Shown here: positions 51,433-60,083 of the stretch, piece by piece
How the letters are laid out: each line of letters opens with the position of its first letter
How positions within the stretch are numbered: the stretch's first letter is position 1
Assembly (NCBI GenBank): GCA_902776035.1
Contig: CACYOO010000002.1
Span: forward strand, 103,544 to 167,543
Direction of reading: 5' to 3'
Length of the DNA stretch: 64,000 nucleotides
Source of the DNA: an uncultured bacterium
GTDB taxonomy: Bacteria; Cyanobacteriota; Vampirovibrionia; Gastranaerophilales; Gastranaerophilaceae
Program-made: the position numbers and the translations under genes
The notes under the pieces: model-generated
The model's database searches: none
Told to the model about the DNA's origin: nothing
The model's input: the letters and a program-made list of their open reading frames with translations, nothing else

Positions 51433-51903
51433 ATGATAGGAAATAAAACAGTTGTATATACATCAGGAACTTTTGATATGCTTCATATAAATCATTTAAA
51501 AATGATAGAATATGCACGAGCATTAGGAGATATTTTAATAGTAGGTGTAAATACGGATGAACTTGTTGCAAGTTACAAATCAGAACCGATAATCCCTTTT
51601 GAAGAACGAATTGCTTTAATGAAAGCAATAAAAGGTCCTGATATTGTTATTCCGCAAAAAACATTAGACCATAGTGAAAAAGTTGAAAAACTTCACTTTG
51701 ATATATTTGTTGTAGGGGATGATTGGACAGGTAAATATGACTATTTGAAAGAGCAGGGTGTAACCGTAGTTTATTTTCCTTATGGAGAAGGTGTAAGTTC
51801 GTCAGAATTAAAAAATAGAATTTATGATAATTATAAAAAATTACAAGATAAGGCAAACAGCCATTTTCCAATTGATATAGAAACAAAAGGTAGTTTTTGT
51901 TAA
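51433..51903 (+). CDS. Cytidylyltransferase family protein (TagD/GCT-like)
   Basis: 156-residue nucleotidyltransferase of the glycerol-3-phosphate/ethanolamine-phosphate cytidylyltransferase type. YTSGTFDMLHINHLKMIEYA gives the HxxH (H18, H21); GVNTDELV, IPFEERIALMKAI and GVSSSELKNRI are the other conserved elements. It would attach CMP to a phosphorylated small molecule. The natural HxGH is HINH here. Given the two genes before it, a CDP-activated (methyl)amino-alcohol for surface decoration is a reasonable idea, unproven. GAGG before the ATG. Confidence 0.86.
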   Translation: MIGNKTVVYTSGTFDMLHINHLKMIEYARALGDILIVGVNTDELVASYKSEPIIPFEERIALMKAIKGPDIVIPQKTLDHSEKVEKLHFDIFVVGDDWTGKYDYLKEQGVTVVYFPYGEGVSSSELKNRIYDNYKKLQDKANSHFPIDIETKGSFC

Positions 51904-52007
51904 TTTTGAAAAAATATTTGATTTTTGCGGCAATCTATTGATAAAGTAATTATTGTTATACTGAAAGAATGCAAAGTATCTCGTTATCGACATTTTGTTA
52001 TAATTTT

Positions 52008-52042
52008 GACATGCTTCGGTTGTTTCACTCTCTCAGCATGTC
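52008..52042 (-). terminator. Inverted repeat after apt, weak terminator candidate
   Basis: GACATGCT (52008-52015) and AGCATGTC (52035-52042) form an 8-bp stem with a 19-nt loop, immediately after the apt stop on the minus strand and followed there by AAAATT. Too few T's for a confident terminator. Confidence 0.4.
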
Positions 52043-52570
52043 TTAATATTGTAACATAGAGAAAACTTCGCATCCAATATCATTAACGAGTTTTTCTCTG
52101 CCTCCAAGTCCGTTTAATTCAATCCAAAAAGCAGCCCCGACAACATTTGCCTTTGCCTGATGAATAAGTTTGCAAGCAGCGGATGCTGTTCCTCCTGTTG
52201 CTAATAAATCATCTATAATTAATACATTCTTTCCTTCTTCAACGGCATCTTTATGCATTTCTATTGAATCCATACCGTATTCAAGTTCATAAAATTCTTT
52301 ATAGGTTTCAGCAGGTAGTTTATGAGGTTTTCTTATAGGTATAAAACCAACATTTAATTTATAAGCAAGAGGCATACCGGCAATAAAACCACGAGATTCC
52401 ATTCCTGCAACATAATCAATATCATAATCTTTATAGTGTTCATAAATATAATCCACCATAGATTTCATAATATTTGCATCTTTTAAAGCAGTTGTAATAT
52501 CTCTAAAAAGAATTCCCTCTTTTGGAAAATCTTTTATTACTCTAATTTTATCTTTAATCCCTGCTAACAT
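52043..52570 (-). CDS. apt: Adenine phosphoribosyltransferase
   Basis: Purine salvage enzyme making AMP from adenine and PRPP. 175 residues: IKDFPKEGILFRDITTAL, GMESRGFIAG, FIPIRKPHKLPAE, and the PRPP-binding VLIIDDLLATGGTASA. Start ATG at 52570 is preferred because GAGG lies 8 nt upstream; the ATG at 52585 is possible and would lengthen the overlap with the glycosyltransferase gene. Ends EVFSMLQY, a normal Apt C-terminus. Confidence 0.95.
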   Translation of the reverse strand: MLAGIKDKIRVIKDFPKEGILFRDITTALKDANIMKSMVDYIYEHYKDYDIDYVAGMESRGFIAGMPLAYKLNVGFIPIRKPHKLPAETYKEFYELEYGMDSIEMHKDAVEEGKNVLIIDDLLATGGTASAACKLIHQAKANVVGAAFWIELNGLGGREKLVNDIGCEVFSMLQY

Positions 52571-53936
52571 TGTAATATACCTCATTATTTACCATTGTAT
52601 TTTTGTTATTATCTTTTGTGATGTTGTTTTCTTCTTCTTTTACCAGACCGTGCATTGTTTTACCCCAATCCATATCTTTTGGTTTGAATAATATCTTTAA
52701 AGATATATAGAAAGCTACCGGAAACCATATTACGAAAAGATATATAGATGTTTCAACAGCTTGCTTAAAACTCTGAATAAAAGTCATGCCGTTATATTTT
52801 CTTAAACTATACCTTGTTGCAAGGAAAAAACATACGGCAACAACTAATCCTACCACAACTGAAGAAAAAAGTCCAATATCATCTTTTGCAATTTTACCTG
52901 TTGTAACTTTAAAAATTCTTAAAATAATTTCTGTTATAAGCCATATAGGCATTATTATTTCTGAAATATAAGCTGTCATATCTAGTTTTGCCCTCAATGA
53001 CATTTTTTTGGAATGCAATGCATCTTTTAAATATTCAAGATAACGTCTTACACTACCTTCAAACCAACGTCTTCTTTGTCTGTAAAGAGGTCTTAAATAT
53101 ATTACCCCTTCTTCTCTAACAACAACATCAGGACAAAATCTAACATCCCAGCCCTTTATATGCATTCTTGTAGACATATCCAAATCGTCAGTTATTGTGT
53201 AATTATTCCATCCGCCTATATCTTCTAATGCCTTTCTTTTTATAAGTTCACCATTACCTCTTAATTCTACAGCACCTTTTACTGCATCTCTGCCTATTTG
53301 AAAGTGTGTATCAAGAGTCATTTCATTATCTTGACATCTTGTTAAAAGATTATATTCTCTGTTTGAAACAACTTTTCTCGCCTGTACGGCACCTACATCT
53401 TCCGGTTCCAAAGCCGGTACAAGGTTTGTTAAAAAATCAGTATCAACCCTTGCATCTGCATCAAATATTAAAATTGCTTCACCTTTTGCAAATTGCATTG
53501 CATCATTTAAAACAGCGGACTTTCCAGGAAATGCATCTTTATTCCTTATAAATGCTTTTATTTTACTGTTTTCTTTTTCTAATTCTTTTATTACATCAGC
53601 CGTATTATCTTCACTTCTGTCATCAATTAATATAATTTCATAATTAGGATAATCTATATTTAAAATATTTTTTGCAGTATCTCCTATAACAGATGCCTCA
53701 TTATGTGCAGGTATCATAATAGTTACAAATGGCTTGTAATCTTTATTTATTACTTGCGGATTTTTTTGTAATTTACGTTTTCTGTGTTTATCTGCAAGTG
53801 TCATATAAGCTGTATATACAATCATACATAAAACTAAAAAAGCAAGACCATAAACTGTATTAAAATGGTACTGGTATATATATAATAAAACAGCTAAGCT
53901 TGTTACTATAATTAACAGTACTATTCTTTCTTTCAT
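52554..53936 (-). CDS. Processive membrane glycosyltransferase family 2
   Basis: Polymerising inner-membrane glycosyltransferase (PgaC/IcaA, hyaluronan or cellulose-synthase style). 460 residues: two N-terminal helices (6-22, 27-46), GT-A domain with TIMIPAHNEASV, IDDRSEDNT, FDADARVD (DxD), TDDLDMSTR (catalytic Asp) and the QRRRWFEG (QxxRW) motif of processive enzymes, then about four C-terminal helices. The polar tail is unusual (about 420-460, KEEENNITKDNNKNTM). No PgaD, PgaB or export porin is nearby, so the polymer is unknown. Overlaps apt by 17 nt. Confidence 0.88.
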   Translation of the reverse strand: MKERIVLLIIVTSLAVLLYIYQYHFNTVYGLAFLVLCMIVYTAYMTLADKHRKRKLQKNPQVINKDYKPFVTIMIPAHNEASVIGDTAKNILNIDYPNYEIILIDDRSEDNTADVIKELEKENSKIKAFIRNKDAFPGKSAVLNDAMQFAKGEAILIFDADARVDTDFLTNLVPALEPEDVGAVQARKVVSNREYNLLTRCQDNEMTLDTHFQIGRDAVKGAVELRGNGELIKRKALEDIGGWNNYTITDDLDMSTRMHIKGWDVRFCPDVVVREEGVIYLRPLYRQRRRWFEGSVRRYLEYLKDALHSKKMSLRAKLDMTAYISEIIMPIWLITEIILRIFKVTTGKIAKDDIGLFSSVVVGLVVAVCFFLATRYSLRKYNGMTFIQSFKQAVETSIYLFVIWFPVAFYISLKILFKPKDMDWGKTMHGLVKEEENNITKDNNKNTMVNNEVYYNVSRD

Positions 53937-54080
53937 AATTAAATAAAATACCTCTGTTTACATACGGTACAATTCTACATCAAACATATTTTAAAAGACA
54001 TATAATTTTTGTAAAAATTTATTTATATGTAGAAATATTACGGAAAACGAGGAATAAAATGTAAAATTTGCTTAATATTA

Positions 54081-54108
54081 TTGCTTTAATGGAATTTAAG
54101 TTTATAAT
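54081..54108 (+). promoter_or_regulatory. Promoter of the HU gene
   Basis: TTGCTT (54081-54086), 16-nt spacer, TATAAT (54103-54108), about 28 nt of leader with AAAGGAAA before the ATG at 54144. Confidence 0.55.
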
Positions 54109-54143
54109 AATCCTGTAGATTAATATGAAAGGAAATATTTATT

Positions 54144-54422
54144 ATGAACAAAGAAGAGTTAGTACAAGAAGTTGCAAAAAAAGCAAAAGTTACACAAAAA
54201 GATGCTAATGAAGTTTTAACAGCATTAGTAGAATCAATTCAAACAGCTGTTTCAAAAGGAAACAAAGTAACATTAGTTGGCTTTGGAACATTTGAACCAC
54301 GTAAACGTGCAGCAAGAAACGGCAGAAACCCTCAAACAGGTAAAGAAATTAAAATCCCTGCAAAGACAGTTCCTGCATTCTCAGCTGGTAAAAAATTCAG
54401 AACAGCTGTAAACGGCAAGTAA
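54144..54422 (+). CDS. hup: DNA-binding protein HU
   Basis: Nucleoid histone-like protein of 92 residues: MNKEELVQEVAKKAKVTQKDANEVLTALVESIQ, VTLVGFGTFEPRKRAARNGRNPQTGKEI (the DNA-binding arm with GRNPQTG) and VPAFSAGKKFR. Full length, homodimer expected. Codon use is more regular than in neighbours, as for highly expressed genes. Single-gene transcript between its own promoter and a strong terminator. Confidence 0.96.
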   Translation: MNKEELVQEVAKKAKVTQKDANEVLTALVESIQTAVSKGNKVTLVGFGTFEPRKRAARNGRNPQTGKEIKIPAKTVPAFSAGKKFRTAVNGK

Positions 54423-54442
54423 TTTTTTAAACATTTTTGTTT

Positions 54443-54476
54443 AAAAGCGGTTATTCAAAATCGAATAACCGCTTTT
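54443..54476 (+). terminator. Rho-independent terminator of the HU gene
   Basis: Perfect 14-bp stem (54443-54456 with 54463-54476; core GCGGTTATTC/GAATAACCGC), loop AAAATC, ending in TTTTTATT. Confidence 0.93.
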
Positions 54477-54536
54477 TATTATCAAAATTATTACCACTAA
54501 TAAATTTTATGAGTATAATTATGTAATTTTAATATA

Positions 54537-54947
54537 TTAAGTTTTCCAATGTACTCTAAAAGATTCTATTTCTTTAATAGTTTTATCGTAATTACCCTCA
54601 AATTTAATGGCTCTATCATCAATATAAATATATGCAGGAAATTTTACATTAGTTACATCCTTAAAATATTTATCTATTTTATTTTCTTGAAGCCAATTAA
54701 CGGCTTGTTTTGGACTTCTTGTTGTAAATAATACAAGTTCATAATTATTTGATAATTCTTTAATAAACTTTTTTGCACCATTTCTTATACTTGGTATTTC
54801 ATCAGTATATCTTGTATAGTTATCTAAAACCCCATCTAAATCTATCATTATAACTTTTTTTGTGGGTTCTCCTTTTGCAAGAATAAAAATATTTTGCATA
54901 ATAAAAATACAAAAAAATATTAAACAACTTACGGATTTTTTTAACAT
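54537..54947 (-). CDS. Exported small HAD-superfamily hydrolase, copy 3
   Basis: A 136-residue relative of the HAD genes at 28.8-29.6 kb with an added signal peptide (MLKKSVSCLIFFCIFIMQNIFILAKG). HAD motifs: DLDG with D36/D38, FTTR (74-77) and IDDR (109-112). SIRNGAKKFIKEL, AVNWLQENKIDKYFKDVTN and YIYIDDRAIKFEGNYD match the cytoplasmic copy closely. It should act outside the cytoplasm, as a periplasmic phosphatase, unlike its paralogues. It is divergent from an HTH gene (55017), the same layout as the other pairs. Confidence 0.82.
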   Translation of the reverse strand: MLKKSVSCLIFFCIFIMQNIFILAKGEPTKKVIMIDLDGVLDNYTRYTDEIPSIRNGAKKFIKELSNNYELVLFTTRSPKQAVNWLQENKIDKYFKDVTNVKFPAYIYIDDRAIKFEGNYDKTIKEIESFRVHWKT

Positions 54948-55016
54948 ATTTCAGTTTTATCCTTTTTGTAGGTTTTTTACAGCAATATTAATTATTATAA
55001 TCGGTATGATGTAAAA

Positions 55017-55292
55017 ATGCAACAAGATGAAAATAAAATAAAAATTTTTAATAAAGTTGTGGGAGATTTAGTTAAAGAAATTCGCTTAAAAACATCTTCG
55101 GGTTCTTTAAATCAATTTGCCAGAGAATATGATTTTGATAGAGGAAATTTTAGTAAACTTGAAAGAGGTATTATCAGTTGTAGATTAATAACTGCTTGGA
55201 AATTTGCAGAAGCATCAGGAATTAAATTTTCAGAATTTGCTAAAATGATTGAGGATAAATTGGAAAAAGATTTTAAACTTATAGAAGAATAA
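55017..55292 (+). CDS. HTH-type transcriptional regulator, pair 3
   Basis: 91 residues with a single Cro/C1-type HTH (GDLVKEIRLKTSSGSLNQFAREYDFDRGNFSKLERGIISC, about 15-55) followed by a short helical C-terminus (SEFAKMIEDKLEKDF). No ribosome site beyond ATGATG-AAAA. Divergent from the exported HAD gene with a 69-nt shared region. Different in sequence from the HTH proteins at 28.4 and 28.9 kb, so the pairing recurs with unrelated regulators. Confidence 0.83.
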   Translation: MQQDENKIKIFNKVVGDLVKEIRLKTSSGSLNQFAREYDFDRGNFSKLERGIISCRLITAWKFAEASGIKFSEFAKMIEDKLEKDFKLIEE

Positions 55293-55401
55293 TTTTTTCT
55301 ATTTAAAACTAGTTTTGAGTTTAGTTTTGTTTTGTAAAAAAATGTAAAGAAAAAATAATTATATCCGCAAAAAATTTTTTTACGATTTTTACCTAAGTAT
55401 T

Positions 55402-57606
55402 ATGAAAACATTATTAAATACTTTTAAGCCGATTTATTTTACGGCAAATTATCAATCAAATCCTGTTAAGAGAAAAAATTTAGAGAAGATGGAATGGTTA
55501 GAAACGTCAGGGGACGGTTCTTATGCATCCGCAACAGTTGACGGTATCAATTCCCGTGTTTATCATGGGTTATTGAATGCATCAAAAAATGCACCTGTAG
55601 AAAGAAATGTTATTTTACAGCGTGTCGATGATGTAATAGACGTTAACGGAAAGGAAAAGCGTCTTTCAAACGTATGTTATGGCGGTTTAAAAGAGGGTGC
55701 GCCAAAAGATGAATTAGTAAAAATCAATGATTTTACTACATTGCCTGTTCCGACATGGGAATATGATTTGGGAGAAAACAAATCATTAAAAAAACAACTT
55801 GTTATGCCTGAAAAAATAGGAAATCCTGAGGTTGTTATGGGTTATACTTACAATGCACCTGAGGGTTCAGAACCTATTACAATAAAATTAAGACCTTTTG
55901 TTAATAACAGAAGTATTCACGGTGGTAATAACGGCGTTAAGGAATGGTATTATTCAAGAGGACCAAAAGGTGCGGTTGTAAATGCAAAACGTTGGGATAA
56001 CAGTGTTGAACCGACATATTTAGCATGGTCAAAACCTGTGCAAATAAATGATAAAGGTCAATATTACAATGATTTCTTCTATCAAAGAGAAGCAGACAGA
56101 GGACTTCAAAGTAAAGAAGACGGTGTTTACCAACCAATAGAAATGGAAGTAACTTTAAAGCCGGGTGAAACATTCTCATTTATGGCAGCTACATCTCCAA
56201 TCAATAAAGAAGTAAGTATAGAAAAAGAAGTTGATAAAAAATCAGACAGATTAGAAGGTTTATATAAACAATCCGGTTTACCGAGAAGTCAAACTATTGA
56301 TAACTTACAACGTGCAGCCGATCAGTTTATTGTACACAGAAATTCAATAAACGGTAAAACAATCATGGCAGGTTATCATTGGTTTAACGATTGGGGACGT
56401 GATACAATGATAGCATTACCGGGTTTAACACTTACAACAAAACGTTTTGATGATGCAAAATCAATTTTAACAACATTCTCAAAATACACTCATAACGGTA
56501 TGTTACCTAACAACTTCCCTGAAGGTGCAAATGACAGACCTGGATATAATACGTTAGATGCATCAATGTATTGGTTTAATGCACTTGATATGTACACAAA
56601 AGAAGCAGGCGACAAAGCTGATATGAACTTTGTAAAAGAACAATATACAGCTTTAAAAGATGTAGTAAAACATCACATGTACGGCAGAATGAGTGCAGAA
56701 GAACTTGAAAAATCTAATCCGTTGATGAAAGGAATTGTTTCTGAAGGTCAAGGTAAACTTCCTGTTGGAGATGGTCATAGCGGTATAGGCATGGATAAAG
56801 ACGGTTTAATTACCGCAGATGACGGTCAATTAACATGGATGGATTCTGCAAAATGGGATCCTTGGGCTAAAAAATCACATCCTTACACACCTCGTGATGG
56901 TAAAGCAGTTGAAATAAATGCTTTATGGTACAACGGTTTAAGAGTAATGGCTGAATTGGCAGAAAAATTTGAAGAACCGGAAAATGCTAAAAAATTCACT
57001 GAATTGGCTGATATTGTAAAAGGAAGCATGCAAAAATTCAAAAGTCCAAGAGGTGGGTTGTATGACTTAATTGATACACCAAACAATCCTGAATACAGAG
57101 CAAACAGAGGTCAGCAAATCAGACCGAACCAAATATTAGCAGCTTCACTTCCTCATAGTGCATTTGATAAAGAAACTCAAAAAGACATTGTTAAGACTGT
57201 TAAAGATAAACTTTTGACACCTTACGGTTTAAAGAGTTTAGCAGAAGGTGAAGACGGATATGCTCCATATTATCCAAACGGAAACGGTGATACAAGAGAT
57301 GCAGTATATCATCAAGGTACAGTTTGGTCATGGCAGATAGGTCCATTCTGTGATGCATATTTAAATGCTTACGGTAATACAAAAGAAACTCGTAAGGATG
57401 TTGCCGGCTTTATTACACCATTATTAGACCATATGTCAGGTAAAGTGCCTGCTCATGCTGATAGCGGTGCTTGTGTAGGCGGTATTGCAGAAATATTTGA
57501 TGCAACAGGCGACCAACATTCTAAAGGTACTGTAAATCAGGCATGGTCTGTTGCAGAAGTATTAAGAACTTACGCTAAAGTTCAAGACGTAGCAGAATTT
57601 GAATAA
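55402..57606 (+). CDS. Glycogen debranching enzyme (GH133 amylo-alpha-1,6-glucosidase)
   Basis: Removes alpha-1,6 branches in glycogen or limit dextrin. 734 residues: N-terminal GDE_N-like beta domain (MEWLETSGDGSYASATVDGINSRVYHGLLNA, 30-300) and an (alpha/alpha)6 catalytic domain with GYHWFNDWGRDTMIALPGLTL (about 330-350), LPNNFPEG, LDASMYWFNAL, and HQGTVWSWQIGPFCDAYL near the end. Only the C-terminal glucosidase half of eukaryotic AGL is present, as usual in bacteria, so transfer would need a partner such as the GH77 enzyme at 19748-22033. The first residues (MKTLLNTFKPIYFTANYQSNP) lie outside the domain. No clear ribosome site. Confidence 0.9.
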   Translation: MKTLLNTFKPIYFTANYQSNPVKRKNLEKMEWLETSGDGSYASATVDGINSRVYHGLLNASKNAPVERNVILQRVDDVIDVNGKEKRLSNVCYGGLKEGAPKDELVKINDFTTLPVPTWEYDLGENKSLKKQLVMPEKIGNPEVVMGYTYNAPEGSEPITIKLRPFVNNRSIHGGNNGVKEWYYSRGPKGAVVNAKRWDNSVEPTYLAWSKPVQINDKGQYYNDFFYQREADRGLQSKEDGVYQPIEMEVTLKPGETFSFMAATSPINKEVSIEKEVDKKSDRLEGLYKQSGLPRSQTIDNLQRAADQFIVHRNSINGKTIMAGYHWFNDWGRDTMIALPGLTLTTKRFDDAKSILTTFSKYTHNGMLPNNFPEGANDRPGYNTLDASMYWFNALDMYTKEAGDKADMNFVKEQYTALKDVVKHHMYGRMSAEELEKSNPLMKGIVSEGQGKLPVGDGHSGIGMDKDGLITADDGQLTWMDSAKWDPWAKKSHPYTPRDGKAVEINALWYNGLRVMAELAEKFEEPENAKKFTELADIVKGSMQKFKSPRGGLYDLIDTPNNPEYRANRGQQIRPNQILAASLPHSAFDKETQKDIVKTVKDKLLTPYGLKSLAEGEDGYAPYYPNGNGDTRDAVYHQGTVWSWQIGPFCDAYLNAYGNTKETRKDVAGFITPLLDHMSGKVPAHADSGACVGGIAEIFDATGDQHSKGTVNQAWSVAEVLRTYAKVQDVAEFE

Positions 57607-57625
57607 TATAGAGTAAGGAAATTTT

Positions 57626-57662
57626 AAAACACCCATTCTTCTATTAGAGGAATGGGTGTTTT
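57626..57662 (+). terminator. Rho-independent terminator of the debranching enzyme gene
   Basis: 13-bp stem AAAACACCCATTC (57626-57638) / GAATGGGTGTTTT (57650-57662), 11-nt loop, continuing TTAATTTT. Confidence 0.92.
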
Positions 57663-57810
57663 AATTTTATATTTAAATATTATTTAATGAAATACTTCGG
57701 TTATTACATTCCCTCATTATGACGGAATACTGTTCAATGACAGAACAAAAACAAATGGATTGCCACAAAAACCTAAGTTTTTTCATAATGACAATAATAT
57801 ATTTCAATCT

Positions 57811-57840
57811 AAATAATACACTGCTTTCTTCTTGTTAAGA
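57811..57840. repeat. Copy B of the intergenic repeat
   Basis: 28 of 30 positions match copy A at 19586-19615. It overlaps the stop codon and last codon of the DUF721 gene (57835-57840). Here the hairpin half seen in copy A is missing, as the right end is coding sequence. The rest of the 57663-57810 gap holds no gene. Confidence 0.6.
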
Positions 57841-58173
57841 TTCTTCTGCAATCCAGCGTTTTGGATCAAATCTTAAGTCATTAACAGTTATTCTTAAAGA
57901 TTTTAAATATGGTTTAAAATCTTTTAAAATAGTTGTTTTTCTAAGCATTAATTCTTGTGCAGTTACGGAATTATCACAAGCTATTACCATAACAGAATCT
58001 TTAGTCATGGAATAGGGTTTAGACTTGTTTTTAAATTTATCTCCGACAATCTGTTTCCAAAATTTAAAAAGGTTATTTCTTGTTATTGCTTTTTTAAAAC
58101 TTTTATCTTCAAGTATATCTGAAATAACTTCATCAATGCCTGTAAAATCCGTATATAAAACTTTTTTAGTCAT
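57835..58173 (-). CDS. dciA: DUF721 / DciA-like protein
   Basis: 112-residue protein of the DUF721 family, which includes the replicative-helicase operator DciA. Visible: IDEVISDILEDKSFKKAI, LFKFWKQIVGDKFKNKSKPYSM (the conserved Trp/Gly/His-type region), DSVMVIACDNSVTAQELMLRK and the C-terminal VNDLRFDPKRW. The ATG at 58173 (MTKKVLYTDF) is preferred; the frame extends to 58215 without support. Spacing to the TATAAT box upstream is about 15 nt and no ribosome site is seen. A role in loading DnaB is known for the family, not shown here. Confidence 0.75.
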   Translation of the reverse strand: MTKKVLYTDFTGIDEVISDILEDKSFKKAITRNNLFKFWKQIVGDKFKNKSKPYSMTKDSVMVIACDNSVTAQELMLRKTTILKDFKPYLKSLRITVNDLRFDPKRWIAEES

Positions 58174-58260
58174 AATTAATTTTTTAATATTATATTTTAA
58201 ATATATTTTTGTCAATAAATATTATGATTTCAAAATTTTTGTGCTACAATTCTATTTATT

Positions 58261-58674
58261 ATGATTAATGAATTTACACAAAAGGTATATTATTCCGATA
58301 CAGATGCTTACGGAGTTGTATGGCATGGTTCATATTTACGTTGGATGGAAATGGGAAGAATTAATCTCTGTGAAGAAGCAGGATATTCTCTAAGTAAACT
58401 TTATGATGAAGATATAACATTGCCTGTTGTTGAAATAAATATTCGTTATAAATTTCCTGCCAAGTTAGAAGATGTTATTCTTGTTAAAACAGAATTTTTA
58501 GAAGCTTCTAAAATATCTATGACATTTAAACAGCAATTGTATAATCAAAAAACAAACAAGCTTTATGTCGAAGCAACAGTAAAAGTTGTAGCAGTACATA
58601 ATGACGGAAATTTATATAGAAATTTACCAGATGCATTGGTTAATTTTATAGGAAAATGTAAGAATGAGCAGTAA
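58261..58674 (+). CDS. Acyl-CoA thioesterase (YbgC/4-hydroxybenzoyl-CoA thioesterase family)
   Basis: 137-residue hotdog-fold thioesterase. FTQKVYYSDTDAYGVVWHGSYLRWMEMGR holds the catalytic Asp (D15 of YSDTDAYG) and the helix that follows; IRYKFPAKLEDVILVKTE is the second conserved strand. In many bacteria the family member sits with tol-pal genes, which is not the case here; it runs into rluB (11-nt overlap). The -10-like TACAAT lies 10 nt before the ATG, so the leader is at most a few nucleotides. Confidence 0.88.
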   Translation: MINEFTQKVYYSDTDAYGVVWHGSYLRWMEMGRINLCEEAGYSLSKLYDEDITLPVVEINIRYKFPAKLEDVILVKTEFLEASKISMTFKQQLYNQKTNKLYVEATVKVVAVHNDGNLYRNLPDALVNFIGKCKNEQ

Positions 58675-59395
58675 ATTACGGCTTAATAAATATATCGCAT
58701 CATCAGGTATTTGTTCACGTCGTAAGGCAGATGAATTAATTGAAAACGGATATGTTAATGTAAATGGTAAAACAATAAAAGAACTTGGTTATTTAATATC
58801 TGAAAAAGATAAAGTGTTTGTAGAAGGGAAACTTATACATCCGTTAAAACATGAATACTACAAATTTTATAAACCTGCAGGATATATTACAACGGCAGAT
58901 GATGAAAAAGGAAGAAAAACTATTTATGATATTTTACCTGAAGAATTAAAAAAACTTAAGCCGGCAGGAAGATTGGATAAAGATTCAACAGGACTTTTAA
59001 TTTTAACAAATGATGGAGATTTAATAAATGAATTAACTCATCCGTCAGTTAAAATACCTAAAATATACCATGTAACCGTTGATGGTTTTGTAACAGAAGC
59101 AAATATAAATAAAATGGCAGAAGGTTTTGAAATTGAAACCGGTAAAATGGCTTATGCAGATGTTCAAATATTAGAACGTACCAAAAAAGCTACATCAATG
59201 GAAATAACTTTATATCAGGGTTTAAACAGACAAATCAGAAAAATGTTTGATTTTCTTGGGTTTCAAGTTGTATCTTTAAAACGTATTCAACATGCTACAA
59301 TTACATTAGAGGGTTTAAAAAGAGGTGAGTTTAAACCTATAAAGCCAAAACAAATCAAAGAATTAAAAATATTTTTATCAAGGAGCATTAATTAA
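58664..59395 (+). CDS. rluB: rRNA pseudouridine synthase, RsuA/RluB family
   Basis: Converts specific uridines of 23S (RluB) or 16S (RsuA) rRNA to pseudouridine. 243 residues: S4 domain (LRLNKYIASSGICSRRKADELIENGYVNVNG), then the catalytic GRLDKDSTGLLILTNDG with D105, and RQIRKMFDFLGFQVVSLKRI. RluB is favoured for the widespread form with this S4 start; RsuA cannot be excluded. Overlaps the thioesterase gene. Confidence 0.92.
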   Translation: MSSKLRLNKYIASSGICSRRKADELIENGYVNVNGKTIKELGYLISEKDKVFVEGKLIHPLKHEYYKFYKPAGYITTADDEKGRKTIYDILPEELKKLKPAGRLDKDSTGLLILTNDGDLINELTHPSVKIPKIYHVTVDGFVTEANINKMAEGFEIETGKMAYADVQILERTKKATSMEITLYQGLNRQIRKMFDFLGFQVVSLKRIQHATITLEGLKRGEFKPIKPKQIKELKIFLSRSIN

Positions 59396-59477
59396 ATTTT
59401 TTAGTGTCATTGATATTATAAAAAAGATAAAGTAAAATATGTTATAGCATAGCTCTATTAAACATAGGAAATTTAAA

Positions 59478-60083
59478 ATGATTAAAATTGCTATATCAGG
59501 CAATATTGCATCAGGAAAATCTACCGTAGAAAATTTATTAAAACAAAAAGGTTATAAAGTCTTTGATACAGATACAATAACCCATGACTTATTAGAAAAA
59601 TATAATTCAGATATAATAAAACTTTTTGAAAAAGATAATATTTCTGAAAATGGATTTATATCACGCAAAAAACTAGGTTTGGTTGTTTTTTCTGATAATG
59701 AAAAAAAACAAATTTTAGAAAACTTTTTACATCCAAAAATTTTAGATGAAATAAATAAGGTTTTTGAAAATAATAATAGCGAAAAATATATTTTTATATC
59801 AGTTCCACTTTTATTTGAAGCTGGTTGGCAAGGCAAATTTGATAAAATTCTTTTTATAGAAGCTGATTATGATATTCGGTTGAAAAGACTAATGTCAAGA
59901 AGTAATTTAACGGAAGAAGAAGCTAAAACACGTATAAACTCTCAACAATCGCAAGAAGAAAAAATCAAAAAATCCGATTTTATTATTTGTAACAATGGTG
60001 ATACAGATAACTTGCAAATAAGTATCAATAAGTTTATAATTTTGTTAGAGGAACATGGAGAAAAACGGTGTCTGCGTATTTAG
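59478..60083 (+). CDS. coaE: Dephospho-CoA kinase
   Basis: Last step of coenzyme A synthesis. 201 residues: P-loop GNIASGKS (8-15), VFDTDTITHDLL (substrate Asp), and FISVPLLFEAGW plus RLMSRSNLTEEEAKTRINSQQSQEEKIKKSDFIICNNGD, the LID and conserved tail of CoaE. The usual first Gly-Leu-Thr of GLTGGIGSGKS is varied (ISGNIASGKS). Its end overlaps the EAL gene by 16 nt. Confidence 0.94.
   Translation: MIKIAISGNIASGKSTVENLLKQKGYKVFDTDTITHDLLEKYNSDIIKLFEKDNISENGFISRKKLGLVVFSDNEKKQILENFLHPKILDEINKVFENNNSEKYIFISVPLLFEAGWQGKFDKILFIEADYDIRLKRLMSRSNLTEEEAKTRINSQQSQEEKIKKSDFIICNNGDTDNLQISINKFIILLEEHGEKRCLRI

Noticed and set aside
49606..51903. Definite phosphonate biosynthesis cluster
   Set aside because: The aminotransferase and cytidylyltransferase would fit, but PEP mutase and the decarboxylase are missing and the cytidylyltransferase is TagD-like, not the known aminophosphonate-specific type. 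Kept only as a hypothesis.
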